This document shows positions 1-6,965 of a stretch of 45,443 nucleotides of DNA, piece by piece. Below the pieces are notes generated by a model. It was given only the letters and a program-made list of their open reading frames with translations. It searched no databases and was not told the origin of the DNA. This stretch comes from Acidobacteriota bacterium (GTDB lineage Bacteria > Acidobacteriota > Terriglobia > Bryobacterales > Bryobacteraceae). The stretch covers positions 1-45,443 of the forward strand of contig QHXW01000115.1 in NCBI GenBank assembly GCA_003223115.1, given 5' to 3'. A program made the position numbers and the translations under genes. Each line of letters begins with the position of its first letter. The stretch's first letter is position 1.

Positions 1-1
1 C

Positions 2-581
2 ACGATTTATCGTTCGGACAAAGACCGCCGCCGAGGCAGCAACGGAATCCGAGTGCGCGTGATGGAATACACCCTGGACGGGGTGGCTGGCGCTGAGCCG
101 ATGTATCGACTGGTGACGAGCATTCTGGACCCCAACCAGGCGCCGGCCCAGGAACTGGCGGCGCTGTATCACGAACGTTGGGAAATCGAAACCGCTCTGG
201 ACGAACTAAAAACCCACCTGCGCGGATCCAAGATCGTCCTGCGCAGCAAGACGCCAGACCTGGTACGCCAGGAATTCTACGGACTGATGATGACGCATTT
301 TGCCATCCGGGGACTCATGCACGAAGCGGCCCTCCAGGGTCGAGAAGATCCCGACCGACTCTCTTTCCTCCACGCGGTCCGAGTTGTCCGTCGCAAACTT
401 CCCCAGTTTGTCGCTATTCCCCCCTCAGGAGAGAAAAGCGTTTCATAAAGCGGTGTCGAGCCGAGGTCGGCAAATCCCACGGGGCGTCAAGCGGAAGATG
501 AGCAACTTTCCGCTTCGCCCGCGCAACACTTCAGCCACCGGTCCGGTCGACTATGCCAAGTACGTCAAGATGCTTATATGA
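2..581 (+). pseudogene. IS4-family transposase, 3' part, frameshifted
   Basis: The reading frame is open from the window edge, so the 5' part lies outside. Frame 2 encodes the C-terminal half of a DDE transposase of the IS4 type. The signature Y-x2-RW-x-IE-x3-DELK block, which carries the catalytic Glu, lies near 170-215. It is followed by a conserved LSF-HAVRVVRRKLP stretch, and the frame stops at 446-448. The family's usual C-terminal ending, with a PRGVKRKMSNFPLRPR-like tail, continues in frame 3 and ends at 579-581. A frameshift therefore falls near 420-445, and a few residues of the usual helix seem missing there. The copy is probably inactive. No terminal inverted repeat could be defined, because the left end is missing and no clear right end is visible in 582-670. 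Confidence 0.75.
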
Positions 582-670
582 ACAGTATTGTTGCTAGACC
601 GCACATCGTCTCATTCGCTTTTCTAGCTAACACCGGTTAATCCTGGTTTCTCGGCGTTGAAAGCCACCCC

Positions 671-997
671 TCATTTCAGGGTCACGATCGTCGCGCCCCA
701 GCCACCAGCCTCCGCCGGAGCATCCCGGAATGTCTCCACAAATTCGGCACGTTCCAATATGCCGCGCACGATTTCCCGCTGCACTCCGGTGCCGCGACCG
801 TGAATGATGCGCAGCGCCTTGAAACCCAGCTGGTGCGCTTCTTCGAGATAGGCTTCGACCACTGCCTTCACATCGCGCGGCGGAACGCTGTGGAGGTCGA
901 AGACGTCGCTGATCGGGATGCGGACAGGCGCGTCGAGATCGAACTCCAGGCTATCTTCGCCGTCTCCAGATTCACTCGAAGATTTCGGATTTCTCAA
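671..997 (-). CDS. Smr domain protein
   Basis: A 108-residue protein that is almost entirely one Smr (small MutS-related) domain. After an acidic N-terminal tail (about residues 1-30), the sequence shows the family marks: DLH near residue 35, IIHGRGTG near 65-72 and a C-terminal GGWGATIVTLK. Smr domains bind or nick nucleic acid; stand-alone versions have been linked to DNA repair and to cleavage of mRNA on collided ribosomes. Which role applies here cannot be told from sequence. The start overlaps the end of the upstream Uma2 gene by 26 bases, so the two are probably co-transcribed and translationally coupled. It ends about 90 bases from the transposase remnant. Confidence 0.8.
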   Translation of the reverse strand: MRNPKSSSESGDGEDSLEFDLDAPVRIPISDVFDLHSVPPRDVKAVVEAYLEEAHQLGFKALRIIHGRGTGVQREIVRGILERAEFVETFRDAPAEAGGWGATIVTLK

Positions 998-1478
998 CGG
1001 TCAGCTCGAATTCCGGCAGCTCAAGAGCAGCGACATCATGTAAACCGTTCGAATCGAAGATCCAGAATGTGCGTGCTACTGGATCCGCCAGCCAGATATG
1101 CTTGATCCCCCACCAGTGGTACTCTTCGAGCTTGTCTCGGATTTCACAGAGCCGGTCTCCGGAGGAAACGATTTCGACCACTACGTAGGGCGGAGACGAT
1201 GGAATTCGAACAGCGGGTTTCTCAAGAAAAACCGCGAGGTCCGCGATACGAATGCGAGTTGCTGCGAGTCGCATGTGGATCTCGGGCCGCACTTGAATCC
1301 GGAATTTTTTCTTCAGTGGATGGAACACGCCGATCAAGTTCGCCTGAGTACTGCTGTGCGGATCGTCGCCCAAGTTTCTCTCCAGGAGTTCGCCGTCCAG
1401 AAACTCCGGGTCCGGACCCTCGAAACTCATCCGCAGGTATTCCTCGACGGCCACGAGCGGCTTGGTAGCCATGTTCAT
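972..1478 (-). CDS. Uma2-family (DUF820) putative restriction-like endonuclease
   Basis: A 168-residue protein of the Uma2/DUF820 family, which has a PD-(D/E)xK nuclease fold. Seen in sequence: the N-terminal helix MATKPLVAVEEYL; an FLDGEL block; the core R-I-A-D-L-A-V-F strand carrying the acidic residue near residue 99; then PPYVVVEIVSSGD with the Glu and Ser of the usual E-x-x-S/K pattern. The family block DKLEEYHWWGIKHIWLADP follows. Members are very common in cyanobacteria and acidobacteria, often in many copies, and their biological role is not established. The start could be the ATG at 1478 or the next ATG two codons on. It overlaps the Smr gene downstream. Confidence 0.8.
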   Translation of the reverse strand: MNMATKPLVAVEEYLRMSFEGPDPEFLDGELLERNLGDDPHSSTQANLIGVFHPLKKKFRIQVRPEIHMRLAATRIRIADLAVFLEKPAVRIPSSPPYVVVEIVSSGDRLCEIRDKLEEYHWWGIKHIWLADPVARTFWIFDSNGLHDVAALELPEFELTVEKSEIFE

Positions 1479-1522
1479 ATTCTAAAGCTAGCTGGCGTGG
1501 CGTACTTTGATGGGGCGGCTCG

Positions 1523-1562
1523 AAAATCAAAAGGCCCAATCTGGTCGGCACCAGACCGGGCC
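1523..1562 (-). terminator. Rho-independent terminator
   Basis: On the minus strand a hairpin (outer GGCCC/GGGCC, inner TCTGGT/ACCAGA, separated by a 2-base internal loop) is followed by TTTTGATTTT. It lies just downstream of the DUF465 gene and fits as its terminator. Confidence 0.65.
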
Positions 1563-1588
1563 CGAAAAACTACAATGCGCACGAGGTG

Positions 1589-1825
1589 TCAGGCAACTTG
1601 CGGAGCGCGATAACGGCTTAGAATCGCCTCAATCTGATCTTTACTGCGAAGCTTCAGCTTCTTCAACCGGACCTCTTCGACCTGCTCTTGCTCGCTGAGA
1701 TGCGGCCGCGATGCAAGTTCCTCCAGCTTATGTGCGTAGTCGGTGTGTTGCTCCACTAACCGGCGGAACTCTTCGTTGGTTTCTACCAGGTGCGCTTTCA
1801 ATTCTTCTTGTGCGTTCCGATCCAT
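1589..1825 (-). CDS. YdcH/DUF465-family small protein
   Basis: A 78-residue helical protein matching DUF465 (YdcH-like). It has an L-V-E-x-N-E-E-F-R-R-L helix, H-x-x-Y-A-H-K-L-E-E-L, and the family's basic end RLKKLKLRSKDQIEAIL. Members are short coiled-coil proteins without a settled function. The start is well supported: an AAGGAGGA Shine-Dalgarno lies 7-8 bases upstream of the ATG at 1825. A terminator hairpin follows the stop, so this is likely a monocistronic unit. The roughly 130 bases upstream to the acetyltransferase gene hold nothing recognisable. Confidence 0.8.
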   Translation of the reverse strand: MDRNAQEELKAHLVETNEEFRRLVEQHTDYAHKLEELASRPHLSEQEQVEEVRLKKLKLRSKDQIEAILSRYRAPQVA

Positions 1826-1956
1826 CTAGGCATTCCTCCTTGTGAGGTTGCCGCGCCGAGTCGGTTACCACTCAAAAATGGGCTCGGTGGGTAATCTGCA
1901 CTGATTCAGTTTTGAAAGAAGTTGGGCGAGCCATAACGGCCCGTCTACTTGTGACC

Positions 1957-2388
1957 TTAACATGAACAAAACTTCATGACAATAGCGCCTTCTACGGGAT
2001 CGCTATAATATTTTTCCCTTACCGAGATTTGGTGAAATCCCCGCGATTCGTACAGCTTCTGAGCGGCCAAATTTGATTGACGCACCTCCAGATAGACGCT
2101 TCCGGGATGCGTCTCGAGTACGCATTGAACCAGTCGCCCGGCGATACCCTGCCGCCTGAATTCGGGCGCCACAGCCAGGTTCAGGATCTCGCTTTCATCG
2201 GGTGAAGTGCCGCGCACCACGATGAACCCGGCGACGCGCCCGTCGCATTCAGCCACCAGGCACTCTTGCGCGAGATAATCTTCCGGATTCCATTGCGACA
2301 TAGTTTCGGCTGCGGACTGCATAAGGACAATTTCGGAGAGATCTGCTTTCGCAGCCGGCCGGACCAGCACGTTCGTATTCAGGTCCAT
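1957..2388 (-). CDS. GNAT acetyltransferase, RimI-like
   Basis: A 143-residue GNAT-fold acetyltransferase close to RimI, the enzyme that acetylates the N-terminal Ala of ribosomal protein S18. Acetyl-CoA-binding motif A reads EILNLAVAPEFRRQGIAGRL (about residues 68-87 from the chosen start). The RimI-type block YLEVRQSNLAAQKLYESRGF and the ending REKYYSDPVEGAIVMK follow. RimI itself usually shows a YYxDPxEDA ending, so the match is close but substrate is not proven. I prefer the ATG at 2388. A TTG at 2400 overlaps the crotonase stop in a TTGA arrangement and is the alternative. Either way the gene is coupled to the upstream crotonase gene. Confidence 0.75.
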   Translation of the reverse strand: MDLNTNVLVRPAAKADLSEIVLMQSAAETMSQWNPEDYLAQECLVAECDGRVAGFIVVRGTSPDESEILNLAVAPEFRRQGIAGRLVQCVLETHPGSVYLEVRQSNLAAQKLYESRGFHQISVREKYYSDPVEGAIVMKFCSC

Positions 2389-2396
2389 CCCTCGGT

Positions 2397-3167
2397 TCAA
2401 CTCTTCTTGAGGAACTGTTCGATGCCCCGCCGGTAATCGGCTGTGGTTCTGGCGAGAGCGTTCATCTCAACTCCGGCGCTGATGGCCGCCTCGAACGACA
2501 GCGCATCCATCTGGTAGAGCAGGCTCTTGGTCAAATGCAGAGCTGAGGTTGATTGCGCCGTCAGCCTTGACACGTAGGCCGCGACTTCGCTTTCGAAAGT
2601 GGCATCGGCGAAAACGCGGTTGATCATTCCCATTTCGAGTGCCGCTGCCGCGGAAATGACTTCTCCGCTCACTAGCAGCTCGAAGGCGCGTTTTTCGGGC
2701 ACCGATCGCCTTAGAATCGCCATGACCATGGCGGGAACAAACCCGATCTTCACTTCCGGATAACCAAACTGCGCTGATTCGGCGGCCAACACGATATCGG
2801 CCGCGGTTGCCAGGCCGCACCCGCCGGCTAGCGCCCGGCCACGTACCGCAGCCACGATGGGCCGCGGATGTCTACGCATGGCGATAAATAGATCGCCCCA
2901 TCGGCGCGCATCGGCGATGTTCTCGCGTACCGAGGCCTGGCTCAACCGCTGCTCGAGCGCGGCGAGATCCGCCCCGGAGCAAAAATCCTTTCCGGCACCA
3001 ACCAGGAGCACTATCCGTAGAGACTCGTCGGCCACTGAGGTGTCGAGGGCCTGCCGGATCTCGCCGACCAGTTCCGCATCGAGGGCATTGCGCTTGTGGG
3101 GCCTGTTGAGCGTGATGTGAGCTACGCCTTGCTCGACCGAGTAGAGAAGCTTGCGATAGTCTGCCAT
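2397..3167 (-). CDS. Enoyl-CoA hydratase/isomerase family protein (crotonase fold)
   Basis: A 256-residue crotonase. The first oxyanion-hole segment is FCSGADL and the second GRALAGGCGLA. The Glu of the FGYPEVKIGF strand, equivalent to the second catalytic Glu of hydratases, is kept. The first catalytic Glu, normally in a GGGCELA context, is replaced by Gly here. This pattern and the following FVPA block resemble methylglutaconyl-CoA hydratase (LiuC)-like members rather than classical EchA. No leucine-degradation genes are nearby, so the substrate stays open. It is followed by the overlapping acetyltransferase gene on the same strand. It diverges from the PilZ gene across a 226-base spacer. 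Confidence 0.8.
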   Translation of the reverse strand: MADYRKLLYSVEQGVAHITLNRPHKRNALDAELVGEIRQALDTSVADESLRIVLLVGAGKDFCSGADLAALEQRLSQASVRENIADARRWGDLFIAMRRHPRPIVAAVRGRALAGGCGLATAADIVLAAESAQFGYPEVKIGFVPAMVMAILRRSVPEKRAFELLVSGEVISAAAALEMGMINRVFADATFESEVAAYVSRLTAQSTSALHLTKSLLYQMDALSFEAAISAGVEMNALARTTADYRRGIEQFLKKS

Positions 3168-3254
3168 GGATTTTAGCGGATTGCTGCTGAAACCAGCCTA
3201 ACGCAGCGCGCTGAGTAGCAAAAATCGGTATTTTGTCTACAAGCGGCGCGGGGT

Positions 3255-3280
3255 CAACTTGGCGCAGGAGCGCCAAGTTG
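3255..3280. repeat. Perfect 10-bp inverted repeat between divergent genes
   Basis: CAACTTGGCG, a 6-base loop (CAGGAG), then CGCCAAGTTG. It lies about 90 bases upstream of the minus-strand crotonase gene and about 115 bases upstream of the plus-strand PilZ gene. No T-tract follows on either strand, so a terminator is unlikely. It could be an operator or a leader hairpin. A second, looser repeat (TGTAAAC at 3312 and GTTTACA at 3343) lies closer to the PilZ gene. Confidence 0.5.
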
Positions 3281-3393
3281 TCACTTATCAGGCGAAAGCC
3301 TTAAGCCGGTCTGTAAACCGTGTTCTCCTTTGGAATCAATTAGTTTACAAACTCCACCCGAGCTGGCAGTAAAACTGCCCCAGAAAGGCTGAG

Positions 3394-3771
3394 ATGAGAC
3401 TCCTGCAACAGCTGTTTTCCTCATCGAAAACCATAGAGGTTCAAGGCGGTTCTGCTCCCACGCCGGCTGTCAAGAGTCAAGAAAAGGCGGACTCGCGATT
3501 CCACGGGCGTTTCAAGATCAAGACTCGAATCGTGGTGTATTGGGAGGACATTGAGGGCAATACCCAAAAAGTCCGTGCGCGAGGCGTGGACTTCAGCCGC
3601 GCGGGGGCCCGTATTGAGTCACCAGAGCCAATGCGGCCGGGCGACCACGTATTTATCCAGGCGCCGGAGCTGAAGCTCATGGGAAGCGCCATCGTGCGCC
3701 ACTGTAAGGCCAGAGGTTTTAAGTATCGCGTGGGCCTGGAGTTCCCAAACCCTCTCACAAAGTCCTACTGA
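3394..3771 (+). CDS. PilZ domain protein
   Basis: A 125-residue protein with a disordered N-terminus (about 1-35) followed by one PilZ domain. Both halves of the c-di-GMP-binding signature are present: R-F-H-G-R (RxxxR, near residues 36-40) and D-F-S-R-A-G (DxSxxG, near 67-72). The rest is the expected beta-barrel, ending in YRVGLEF. It should therefore bind c-di-GMP. The output is unknown, since no partner domain, pilus, flagellar or cellulose gene is adjacent. Stand-alone PilZ proteins of this layout are abundant in acidobacteria. The gene appears to stand alone; no obvious terminator was found right after it. Confidence 0.85.
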   Translation: MRLLQQLFSSSKTIEVQGGSAPTPAVKSQEKADSRFHGRFKIKTRIVVYWEDIEGNTQKVRARGVDFSRAGARIESPEPMRPGDHVFIQAPELKLMGSAIVRHCKARGFKYRVGLEFPNPLTKSY

Positions 3772-4084
3772 GACGCCCCTTGGGTGTCACAGGCTGTGCC
3801 GTTTCGTCCCGGCTGGCCGCCGGCAGGTGGAGGACTATCCGCGCGGATAGCCCTTAGCACAGAAGGATATAGCGGGCGGGCTTCCGACTGGCCGAAGCTG
3901 CGGCGGCCCTTGGGTTTTTTCCCCCAGTTTTAGTTAGAGTTATAAGGCTTTTTTGGCATTCTGTCTGGATTGACAATCACTGGAATCGGAATTGCTTGGA
4001 TACTACTGAACAGCTATTGAGGATGAGGTCGAAAGTAAACGTAAAGGCGGTAATTTACGGAACTTCTCGGAGGGAGTTGGCGCT
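3772..4084 (+). other. 313-base spacer with palindrome and long leader
   Basis: No gene is supported here. Visible items are a perfect 16-bp palindrome at 3835-3850 (CTATCCGC/GCGGATAG), a GC-rich stretch ending in a T6 run near 3915-3920 that might terminate the PilZ transcript (no convincing stem), and a sigma-54-like promoter at 3981-3996. A GGAGGGAG Shine-Dalgarno precedes the ATG at 4085. A c-di-GMP riboswitch was considered, because the PilZ gene is next door, but the conserved core was not found. Confidence 0.5.
3981..3996 (+). promoter_or_regulatory. Candidate sigma-54 (-24/-12) promoter
   Basis: TGG, eight bases, then TTGCT, giving the diagnostic 10-base gap between the GG and GC dinucleotides of -24/-12 promoters. 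The match outside the core is partial (TGGAATC instead of TGGCACR). Transcription would start near 4007, about 78 bases before the small gene at 4085. Confidence 0.45.
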
Positions 4085-4321
4085 ATGGTAGGTTCGGTAC
4101 TCAACGCTTTATTTGGATGCAGTCACGACAAAATCACATTTCCGCTGACGCCAGGCCGCACGTTTTCAACTACAAGCCTGGGTGCACACCGTCGAGGCAC
4201 CTATGTGGTGTGCCTGGATTGCGGCCAAGAGTTTCAATACAACTGGAGCGAGATGCGCGTGGGTGAGCCCGTGCGCGCCCGCCCGTGCCGCGCAGCCGCC
4301 GAATCGTACTCGAACGGCTAG
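4085..4321 (+). CDS. Small hypothetical protein with possible metal-binding Cys/His sites
   Basis: A 78-residue protein. I recognise no named family. It contains C-x-H near residues 12-14 and a CLDCG knuckle near 46-50, flanked by YVV and QEFQYNW. That pattern suggests a small zinc ribbon built from a split CxH...CxxC set. A strong Shine-Dalgarno (GGAGGGAG) supports the start. The gene is flanked by a sigma-54-like promoter upstream and a strong hairpin terminator downstream, so it is probably a regulated single-gene unit. The role is unknown. Confidence 0.6.
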   Translation: MVGSVLNALFGCSHDKITFPLTPGRTFSTTSLGAHRRGTYVVCLDCGQEFQYNWSEMRVGEPVRARPCRAAAESYSNG

Positions 4322-4364
4322 CCACGTCTGATTTTCCGCCGGCGCGTCACTTCAACTCTCGTAG

Positions 4365-4390
4365 GTGCGGGCCTTGCCGGCGGCCCGCAC
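4365..4390. repeat. GC-rich hairpin between convergent genes
   Basis: GTGCGGGCC, an 8-base loop, then GGCCCGCAC: a perfect 9-bp stem. It has no T-tract on the plus strand. It sits between the small metal-ribbon gene and the two terminators that follow. Confidence 0.5.
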
Positions 4391-4400
4391 CCGGTTCCCG

Positions 4401-4444
4401 CAAAACAAAAAAACCGGAGCGCCGCTTTCAGAGGGCGGCGCTCC
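4401..4444 (-). terminator. Rho-independent terminator of the BON gene
   Basis: On the minus strand, GGAGCGCCGC pairs with GCGGCGCTCC (perfect 10-bp stem), and the hairpin is followed by GGTTTTTTTGTTTT. It lies about 80 bases past the BON-protein stop codon. Confidence 0.85.
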
Positions 4445-4480
4445 AGCTAAGCTGCAAAGGACATTGATCAACCGACTGAG

Positions 4481-4514
4481 CCGATGCGGCAGTGATGCCG
4501 CATCGGTAATTTTT
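4481..4514 (+). terminator. Rho-independent terminator of the small metal-ribbon gene
   Basis: CCGATGCGGCA, loop GTGA, TGCCGCATCGG: a perfect 11-bp stem followed by TAATTTTT on the plus strand. It ends 8 bases before the convergent BON gene's stop codon. Confidence 0.8.
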
Positions 4515-4522
4515 CAGTGGTC

Positions 4523-5095
4523 TTAACCTTTGGTCGACCGGTTTTCCACCCGAAGATTGTTGATGACCGGGCCGAAGCTCATGCCAGAAGCGGCGCGGAT
4601 CCCCGCGACGTTTTTCTCCATTTGGTTGTTCACCACGCCTTCGAGCGTCACATGCCCGTTGTCCACGATGATATGGATGGGCGGAACCGCTTGAATGCCA
4701 TAACGCGAGAGCACCGGGTCGCGGTAGATCGCACGAGCGACCTGCCGGCGGATCTGATCATCGAATATTGAATTCGGCAGAACGTCGAGCTGGTTAGCCA
4801 CGCTGCGGACACCCGGAACGCGTTCGACCAGCCTTCCTAAATCAGCCTTCTTATAGGGCTGGCTGACCTGGCCCATGAGCGCGACTTCTCCATCGCGTAC
4901 TTTCACGTCGATGTTGTCCCAAATGGTGTACCGGGAATACATGCGAATTTCGTGGACCACCTTCCTGGCGATCTCCGCATCAGTGGATGGAACGGTTGCA
5001 ACTTTCGTCGCCGCCAGAGCGCTCCCGGCGAAGCTTGCTCCACCGAAGGTAAGCGCGGCAGCCAACATCATCTTAAACGGGATCCTGAATTTCAT
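4523..5095 (-). CDS. Exported protein with two BON domains
   Basis: A 190-residue exported protein. The start at 5095 is chosen because AGGAGGAGA lies just upstream and the sequence then opens with a classical signal peptide (MKFRIPFKMM, a hydrophobic core, cleavage after SALA). Two BON (bacterial OsmY and nodulation) domains follow. The first is around residues 36-105, with IDVKVRDGEVALMGQV and VPGVRSVANQL. The second is around 110-185, with IHIIVDNGHVTLEGVV and VINNLRVEN. BON domains are thought to bind phospholipid membranes, and OsmY-like proteins protect the envelope in stress. A tandem direct repeat that could be a response-regulator site lies about 70 bases upstream. Confidence 0.85.
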   Translation of the reverse strand: MKFRIPFKMMLAAALTFGGASFAGSALAATKVATVPSTDAEIARKVVHEIRMYSRYTIWDNIDVKVRDGEVALMGQVSQPYKKADLGRLVERVPGVRSVANQLDVLPNSIFDDQIRRQVARAIYRDPVLSRYGIQAVPPIHIIVDNGHVTLEGVVNNQMEKNVAGIRAASGMSFGPVINNLRVENRSTKG

Positions 5096-5165
5096 GATCT
5101 CCTCCTGCTTCTCTACTTCCAAGTACGAGGCAGGAACAGGAGCGGTTGCCCTTAGAGGTCAGAGA

Positions 5166-5187
5166 TTTGTAAAGACTTCGTAAAGAC
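5166..5187. promoter_or_regulatory. Tandem 11-bp direct repeat, possible response-regulator site
   Basis: Two copies of TTNGTAAAGAC sit head to tail at 5166-5176 and 5177-5187. The period is 11 bp, about one helical turn, as bound by OmpR/PhoB-type dimers. The core fits the GTAAA-N6-GTAAA layout known for CpxR. It lies about 70 bases upstream of the BON-protein start. Confidence 0.4.
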
Positions 5188-5201
5188 GGGGGGCGCCGCA
5201 A

Positions 5202-6170
5202 TCATTTCGGGGCGGCTGGGCCAGGCGGTCCCGGTGCGGGTGATGGATCTGGCGTGCCGGGCTGGACTGGGGGCTTGGGCGGTGGCTTCGGGGTCCAGAA
5301 ATCCGGGTCTAAGGCAGCAAATTCTCTGGACACGTAACTCAACCGCGGGTTGAGCGCGAATAGGAGGCTTTCAGTTGTTGCGGTCACCTCGGCCGAGGTC
5401 TTCAGCATCGCCGCCGCGTTCTCTTCTCCCATGGCTTCTCGAACGGCCCTGCCGCGTGCTGCCGCGGCGTCCATGGTCTGGAGCGAGGGCATGGGTGAAA
5501 AGAACAGGTACGTCAGGCCCGCCGATCCCGAGACCACCTGATAAACAACCAGCGGCTGATCGCTCTTGACCTTTTCGTAAGTGGCGGCCACCATGCCCAC
5601 GATGTTCGAGAATTCAGCATCACGGGCTGGATGAAGCCCTACCATCACGACACTGAAGTAGCGCGTATTCGGAAGACGCAAGGCGAGCTGATCTCCGCGA
5701 TAGCTGAGATCTTTGCGATAAACCGCCAGCAGCCGGCGCGTAGACGAAACCAGTTCAGCATCCTGAGCTTCAAGCTGATTGAGATTCCACCTCAGCGCCG
5801 GGGAGTTCCCGACGAACGTATCGGCGGCTTCTATGGATGCGAAGGAATCATGTGACTCGATGAACCACACTTCTTCGTCGCCCGATACCGCGCTGAGTCC
5901 AATAAAATTGGCGGGAGCTTTCGCGCGCGCGAGCAGACGCACAGCGTTCATCGACGCTCTTTCATGTGCCGACGTTTTGCCGGGTTTGATGAATTCCCGA
6001 ATGATGCGCAGGACTTTAGGCGGCTCAAACGGAATCTGCGGAACCGGCGCTACGGCTGCGGGCGAAGCCTTTGGAGGCGCGGCAGTATTCGGAAGCTGGA
6101 CCGCGGACTGGCTGGGAGCCGGATTTTGTCCTTGCGCTATTGCCGCGAGCGCAATCAAGAGTGGCTTCAT
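5202..6170 (-). CDS. Exported hypothetical protein with Pro-rich C-terminus
   Basis: A 322-residue protein; I do not recognise the family. The start at 6170 gives a signal peptide (MKPLLIALAAIAQGQ) and an ATGA overlap with the stop of the endonuclease III gene, so translation is coupled to nth. A low-complexity linker rich in Pro and Ala (about residues 18-50) leads to a folded region of about 230 residues, containing VLRIIREFIKPGKTSAHE and two repeated-looking halves (near 55-140 and 150-240). The tail from about 285 is rich in Pro, Lys and Gly. The halves resemble dimeric alpha-beta barrel (ABM-like) modules, but this is only an impression. Function unknown; probably periplasmic or secreted. 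Confidence 0.6.
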   Translation of the reverse strand: MKPLLIALAAIAQGQNPAPSQSAVQLPNTAAPPKASPAAVAPVPQIPFEPPKVLRIIREFIKPGKTSAHERASMNAVRLLARAKAPANFIGLSAVSGDEEVWFIESHDSFASIEAADTFVGNSPALRWNLNQLEAQDAELVSSTRRLLAVYRKDLSYRGDQLALRLPNTRYFSVVMVGLHPARDAEFSNIVGMVAATYEKVKSDQPLVVYQVVSGSAGLTYLFFSPMPSLQTMDAAAARGRAVREAMGEENAAAMLKTSAEVTATTESLLFALNPRLSYVSREFAALDPDFWTPKPPPKPPVQPGTPDPSPAPGPPGPAAPK

Positions 6171-6916
6171 ATGGTCTTGTCGCGAGCGTAGCAAATGTCA
6201 TTCAGCCGGCATTCGGCGCATTTCGGATTGCGCGCGATGCACAATGCGCGTCCGTGATGGATGATCTGGTGCGAAAACAAGATCCATTTTTCCCTCGGAA
6301 TAATCTTTTGGAGATCACGCTCGATTTTTACCGGATCGTTTTGTTTTGTGAAATCGAGACGCCGCGACAGTCGCTGTACGTGCGTATCCACCACGATGCC
6401 AGATGCTAATCCATAAGCCGTGCCCAGCACTACGTTGGCGGTCTTGCGCGCGGCACCGGGGATGGTCAGCATCTCTTCCAGCGTACGCGGGATCTCGCCC
6501 CGGTAATCGCTCAAAATTTTCCTGGCTGCGCCAACGATGGATTTCGCTTTGTTGTTGAAGAAGCCGGTGGACCTGATGTCGTGCGCCAACACCTCGGGGC
6601 GCAGCGATGCAAAATCCTGAATGGCCGGATATTTCTGAAACAGCCCGGGCGTGACTTCGTTCACGCGCTTGTCCGTGCACTGAGCGGAAAGAATGGTCGA
6701 GACCAGCAGTTCCCAAGGGGTGTGGTGGGTCAACGCGCAGGTTGCATTAGGATACATCTCGTCCAGGCGGTTGAGAATTTCGTGGACCCGGGCCTGCCGC
6801 TCGGCAGCATTTCTGGGGCGGGGAACGCCCTTTTTTCTTGAGATTCGCTTGGGGGCTGAGCGCCTGACGGTTTTGCGCGCGGCACTCGGTTTGAGCGTGG
6901 TTCGAGGAGCAGGCAT
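6167..6916 (-). CDS. nth: Endonuclease III (DNA glycosylase/AP lyase)
   Basis: Removes oxidised pyrimidines in base-excision repair and cuts the abasic site. The protein is 249 residues: a basic N-terminal extension (about 1-38) and then the Nth core. The helix-hairpin-helix is TIPGAARKTANVVLG with the catalytic Lys158. The catalytic Asp177 is in VVDTHVQRLSRRL. The [4Fe-4S] loop is C226-x6-C233-x2-C236-x5-C242. The hairpin reads PGAARK where E. coli has PGVGRK. The open frame extends far upstream, to 7654, but that part is a shadow of the opposite-strand gene; the ATG at 6916 is the first sensible start. It is coupled to the exported protein downstream. Confidence 0.9.
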   Translation of the reverse strand: MPAPRTTLKPSAARKTVRRSAPKRISRKKGVPRPRNAAERQARVHEILNRLDEMYPNATCALTHHTPWELLVSTILSAQCTDKRVNEVTPGLFQKYPAIQDFASLRPEVLAHDIRSTGFFNNKAKSIVGAARKILSDYRGEIPRTLEEMLTIPGAARKTANVVLGTAYGLASGIVVDTHVQRLSRRLDFTKQNDPVKIERDLQKIIPREKWILFSHQIIHHGRALCIARNPKCAECRLNDICYARDKTI

Positions 6917-6965
6917 GAGAGTCTGTGCCACGTATAATACCAACTTGCGCAAACGCGCTTCACAC

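Noticed and set aside
3772-3900. c-di-GMP riboswitch next to the PilZ gene
   Set aside because: The conserved GEMM core and its two stems are not present.
5350-6409. Several plus-strand ORFs opposite the exported protein and nth
   Set aside because: Shadow frames of well-supported minus-strand genes.
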